A stretch of 7,267 nucleotides of DNA from DATFMP01 sp035266845 (GTDB taxonomy: Bacteria > SAR324 > JACQKK01), in assembly GCA_035266845.1 (NCBI GenBank), contig DATFMP010000019.1, positions 1-7,267 of the forward strand, in the 5' to 3' direction. Below the pieces are notes generated by a model, which ran no database searches, was not told the origin of the DNA, and was given only the letters and a program-made list of their open reading frames with translations. A program made the position numbers and the translations under genes. Position 1 is the stretch's first letter. Every line of letters begins with the position of its first letter. This document shows positions 6,119 to 7,267 of the stretch, piece after piece.

Positions 6119-6303
6119 AGCAGGGATTGGATCGCGTGGCCCCGCAAGGCGGTTCGATGCTCCCTCGTTCACCTTGCCAGGGTTGCGACGGGCGGACAAG
6201 CGCGCGGCTTGCCACGACTGCCGTTCCGGTTGCGAACGAATGGCGAAGAACATCCAGAGCGAAGAAGACCCCGTCTCGTGCCGCGGTGGTGACCTGCCGC
6301 GAA

Positions 6304-6331
6304 GAGGGTGCGGGGGAAGGGGCTCACCCTC
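6304..6331. repeat. 7-bp inverted repeat in the methyltransferase-DUF3422 gap
   Basis: GAGGGTG (6304-6310) and CACCCTC (6325-6331) are exact complements around 14 purine-rich bases. It lies upstream of DUF3422 and could be a hairpin or a protein-binding dyad. No more can be said from sequence. Confidence 0.3.
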
Positions 6332-6371
6332 CGAGGGGAGGTGCGGTGGCCCCGCCGCGGCCGAGCCGGGG

Positions 6372-6385
6372 GTATGCGGTCATAC
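6372..6385. repeat. Small dyad GTATG-CGGT-CATAC
   Basis: Perfect 5-bp arms around CGGT, about 80 bp past the methyltransferase stop. It resembles a compact operator-like dyad or small stem-loop. With arms this short, chance occurrence is possible. Confidence 0.3.
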
Positions 6386-6466
6386 TTCACGCTCCCCAGC
6401 CTGCAGCCGCAGCATTAGCGGCACATTAGTGCGCGGTGATCATTGCGTGAGTCAGCGGCGGGCGGC

Positions 6467-7267
6467 TCAGTCCGCGGCGTCCAGCTTGAAGGCGGCGCTG
6501 GAGGACAGCCCGAGCTGCGTGGCCCGGCGCACCGTCTCGGCGCCCAGGCGCGCAGCAAGCTGCCGCTCCTGCTCGGCCAACGCGTCCTCGGCCTGCTGCA
6601 CGTGCTCCGGGTGCAGCTCGATGCCGCACCAGGCGCGGCCCAGCTTTTGCGCGGCCAGCGCAGTGGTGCCGGAGCCCAGGAAGGGATCGAGCACCAGATC
6701 GCCCGGCTCGGTGAACAGGCGGATGAACCACTCCGGCAGCGCCTGCGGAAAGGCGGCGCTGTGGGCGCGGTTGGCGCACTCGGTGGCCAGGTGCAGCACG
6801 TTGGTGGGGTAGGCCAGCTCGCGCCCGATCCAGTTCGACACGTTCTTGCCGAAGCCGCTGCCCACGCGGCTGGGGTCGCGGCGCTGGTCGGTCTCGCTCA
6901 GGTTCCGCAGGCGGCTCTGCTTCCAGTCGCCCATGGGCACCCGCACGGCATCCTGGAACATCTTGAAGCGCTTGGCGCGCGTGAAGTGCAGGCAGCGCTC
7001 CCAGGCATCGCGGAAGCGGTTGGGCCACTTGCCCGGGTAACAGTTCTTCTTGTGCCAGCAGTACTCTTCCGTCCACAGCCAGCCTTGGCGGCGCAGCGCC
7101 AGGATCAGCTCCAACACGTAGGGGTGCCGCTCTCCGGCCACCACGCGCTCCTTGATGTTGAGCACGAACGAGCCGGTGGGCTTGAGCACGCGGTGCAACT
7201 GCTCGGAGATGGGCAGGAACCACTCCACGTAGCGATCCGGGTGCACGCCCCCGTAGGTGCGCGTGCG
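6467..7267 (-). CDS. Site-specific DNA methyltransferase, beta-type motif order (5' end beyond the right edge)
   Basis: A total of 266 residues are visible; the reading frame stays open to the right edge, and the first residues RTRTYGGVHPDRYVEWFLP lie just after where the (S/D)PPY catalytic motif IV of this family is expected. The AdoMet-binding motif I appears near the C-terminus as DPFLGSGTTALAAQKLG (from base 6688), so the order is catalytic motif first, AdoMet motif last, as in beta-class amino-methyltransferases. Conserved stretches include LKPTGSFVLNIKE, GWLWTEEYCWHKKNCYPGKWPNRFRDAWE, RLRNLSETD, GSGFGKNVSNW and YPTNVLHLATE, typical of a family of N4-cytosine/N6-adenine enzymes. The base modified cannot be decided without motif IV. 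The GTG at 7244-7246 is not the real start because homology continues upstream of it. After motif I comes an extra charged tail ending KLDAAD. A restriction partner, if any, would lie to the right; none is to the left. Confidence 0.92.
   Translation of the reverse strand, partial: RTRTYGGVHPDRYVEWFLPISEQLHRVLKPTGSFVLNIKERVVAGERHPYVLELILALRRQGWLWTEEYCWHKKNCYPGKWPNRFRDAWERCLHFTRAKRFKMFQDAVRVPMGDWKQSRLRNLSETDQRRDPSRVGSGFGKNVSNWIGRELAYPTNVLHLATECANRAHSAAFPQALPEWFIRLFTEPGDLVLDPFLGSGTTALAAQKLGRAWCGIELHPEHVQQAEDALAEQERQLAARLGAETVRRATQLGLSSSAAFKLDAAD

Larger units (their letters stand above)
6119..6466. other. 348-bp stretch without a supported gene
   Basis: This lies between the end of the methyltransferase gene and the chosen start of DUF3422, both leftward. 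Up to 135 bp next to DUF3422 could be coding if the ATG at 6253 is used. The short open frames here (for example 6127-6429 on plus, 6169-6390 on minus) have shadow-like, low-complexity composition and no domain. The stretch holds the inverted repeats at 6304-6331 and 6372-6385. I saw no good -35/-10 pair for DUF3422 and no T-tailed terminator for the methyltransferase. Confidence 0.6.

Noticed and set aside
4715..6292. 525-codon open frame on the plus strand opposite DUF3422
   Set aside because: Antisense shadow. The minus-strand frame carries the clear DUF3422 signature, while this product is Gln/His/Arg-rich without any motif.
6426..7223. 265-codon minus-strand frame over the methyltransferase
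   Set aside because: It is out of frame with the recognisable methyltransferase and has an Arg/Ala/Gly-rich shadow composition.
7244..7246. GTG as the start of the methyltransferase
   Set aside because: The frame continues open to the window edge as RTRTYGG, which matches the family upstream of this codon, so the gene is cut by the window edge and does not start here.
1..7267. CRISPR arrays, tRNA or rRNA genes, riboswitches
   Set aside because: I saw no regularly spaced direct repeats, cloverleaf-like sequence, rRNA core motifs or known riboswitch cores.

Overview
The window is GC-rich chromosomal DNA, most likely from a member of the Pseudomonadota (Gammaproteobacteria favoured, not proven). 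The pointers are an apolipoprotein N-acyltransferase, a CurA-type reductase, a DUF3422 membrane protein and a short membrane-anchored LuxR-type regulator, all at high GC3. High GC also leaves long open frames antisense to almost every real gene. I treat those as shadows.

Layout from left to right: (1) the last 44 codons of an IS5-family transposase and the end of its element (1-136), which stops at a CTAG that contains the stop codon of the next gene. (2) A leftward pair, curA-like reductase (1955-2992) then lnt-like acyltransferase (137-1879), 75 bp apart and probably one transcript from a good sigma-70 promoter at 3065-3092. (3) A 269-bp gap with that promoter and two GC-rich hairpins. (4) A divergent pair: a leftward four-helix membrane protein resembling DUF2231 (3262-3852) and a rightward membrane-tethered LuxR-type regulator (4084-4653). 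They share a 231-bp intergenic region that holds a near-perfect 20-bp dyad. (5) A leftward DUF3422 gene (4688 to about 6118), convergent with the regulator gene. (6) A 348-bp non-coding stretch with small inverted repeats. (7) The 3' part of a leftward DNA methyltransferase gene that runs off the right edge.

Functionally this is a mixed neighbourhood: envelope genes (lnt-like, the DUF2231-like protein, DUF3422), a redox enzyme, an envelope-anchored regulator, and DNA modification plus an insertion sequence at the two edges. The most suggestive unit is the divergent regulator/membrane-protein pair with its candidate operator. I found no CRISPR array, tRNA or rRNA, and no clearly undescribed multi-gene system. 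The methyltransferase could belong to a restriction-modification locus lying to the right of the window.
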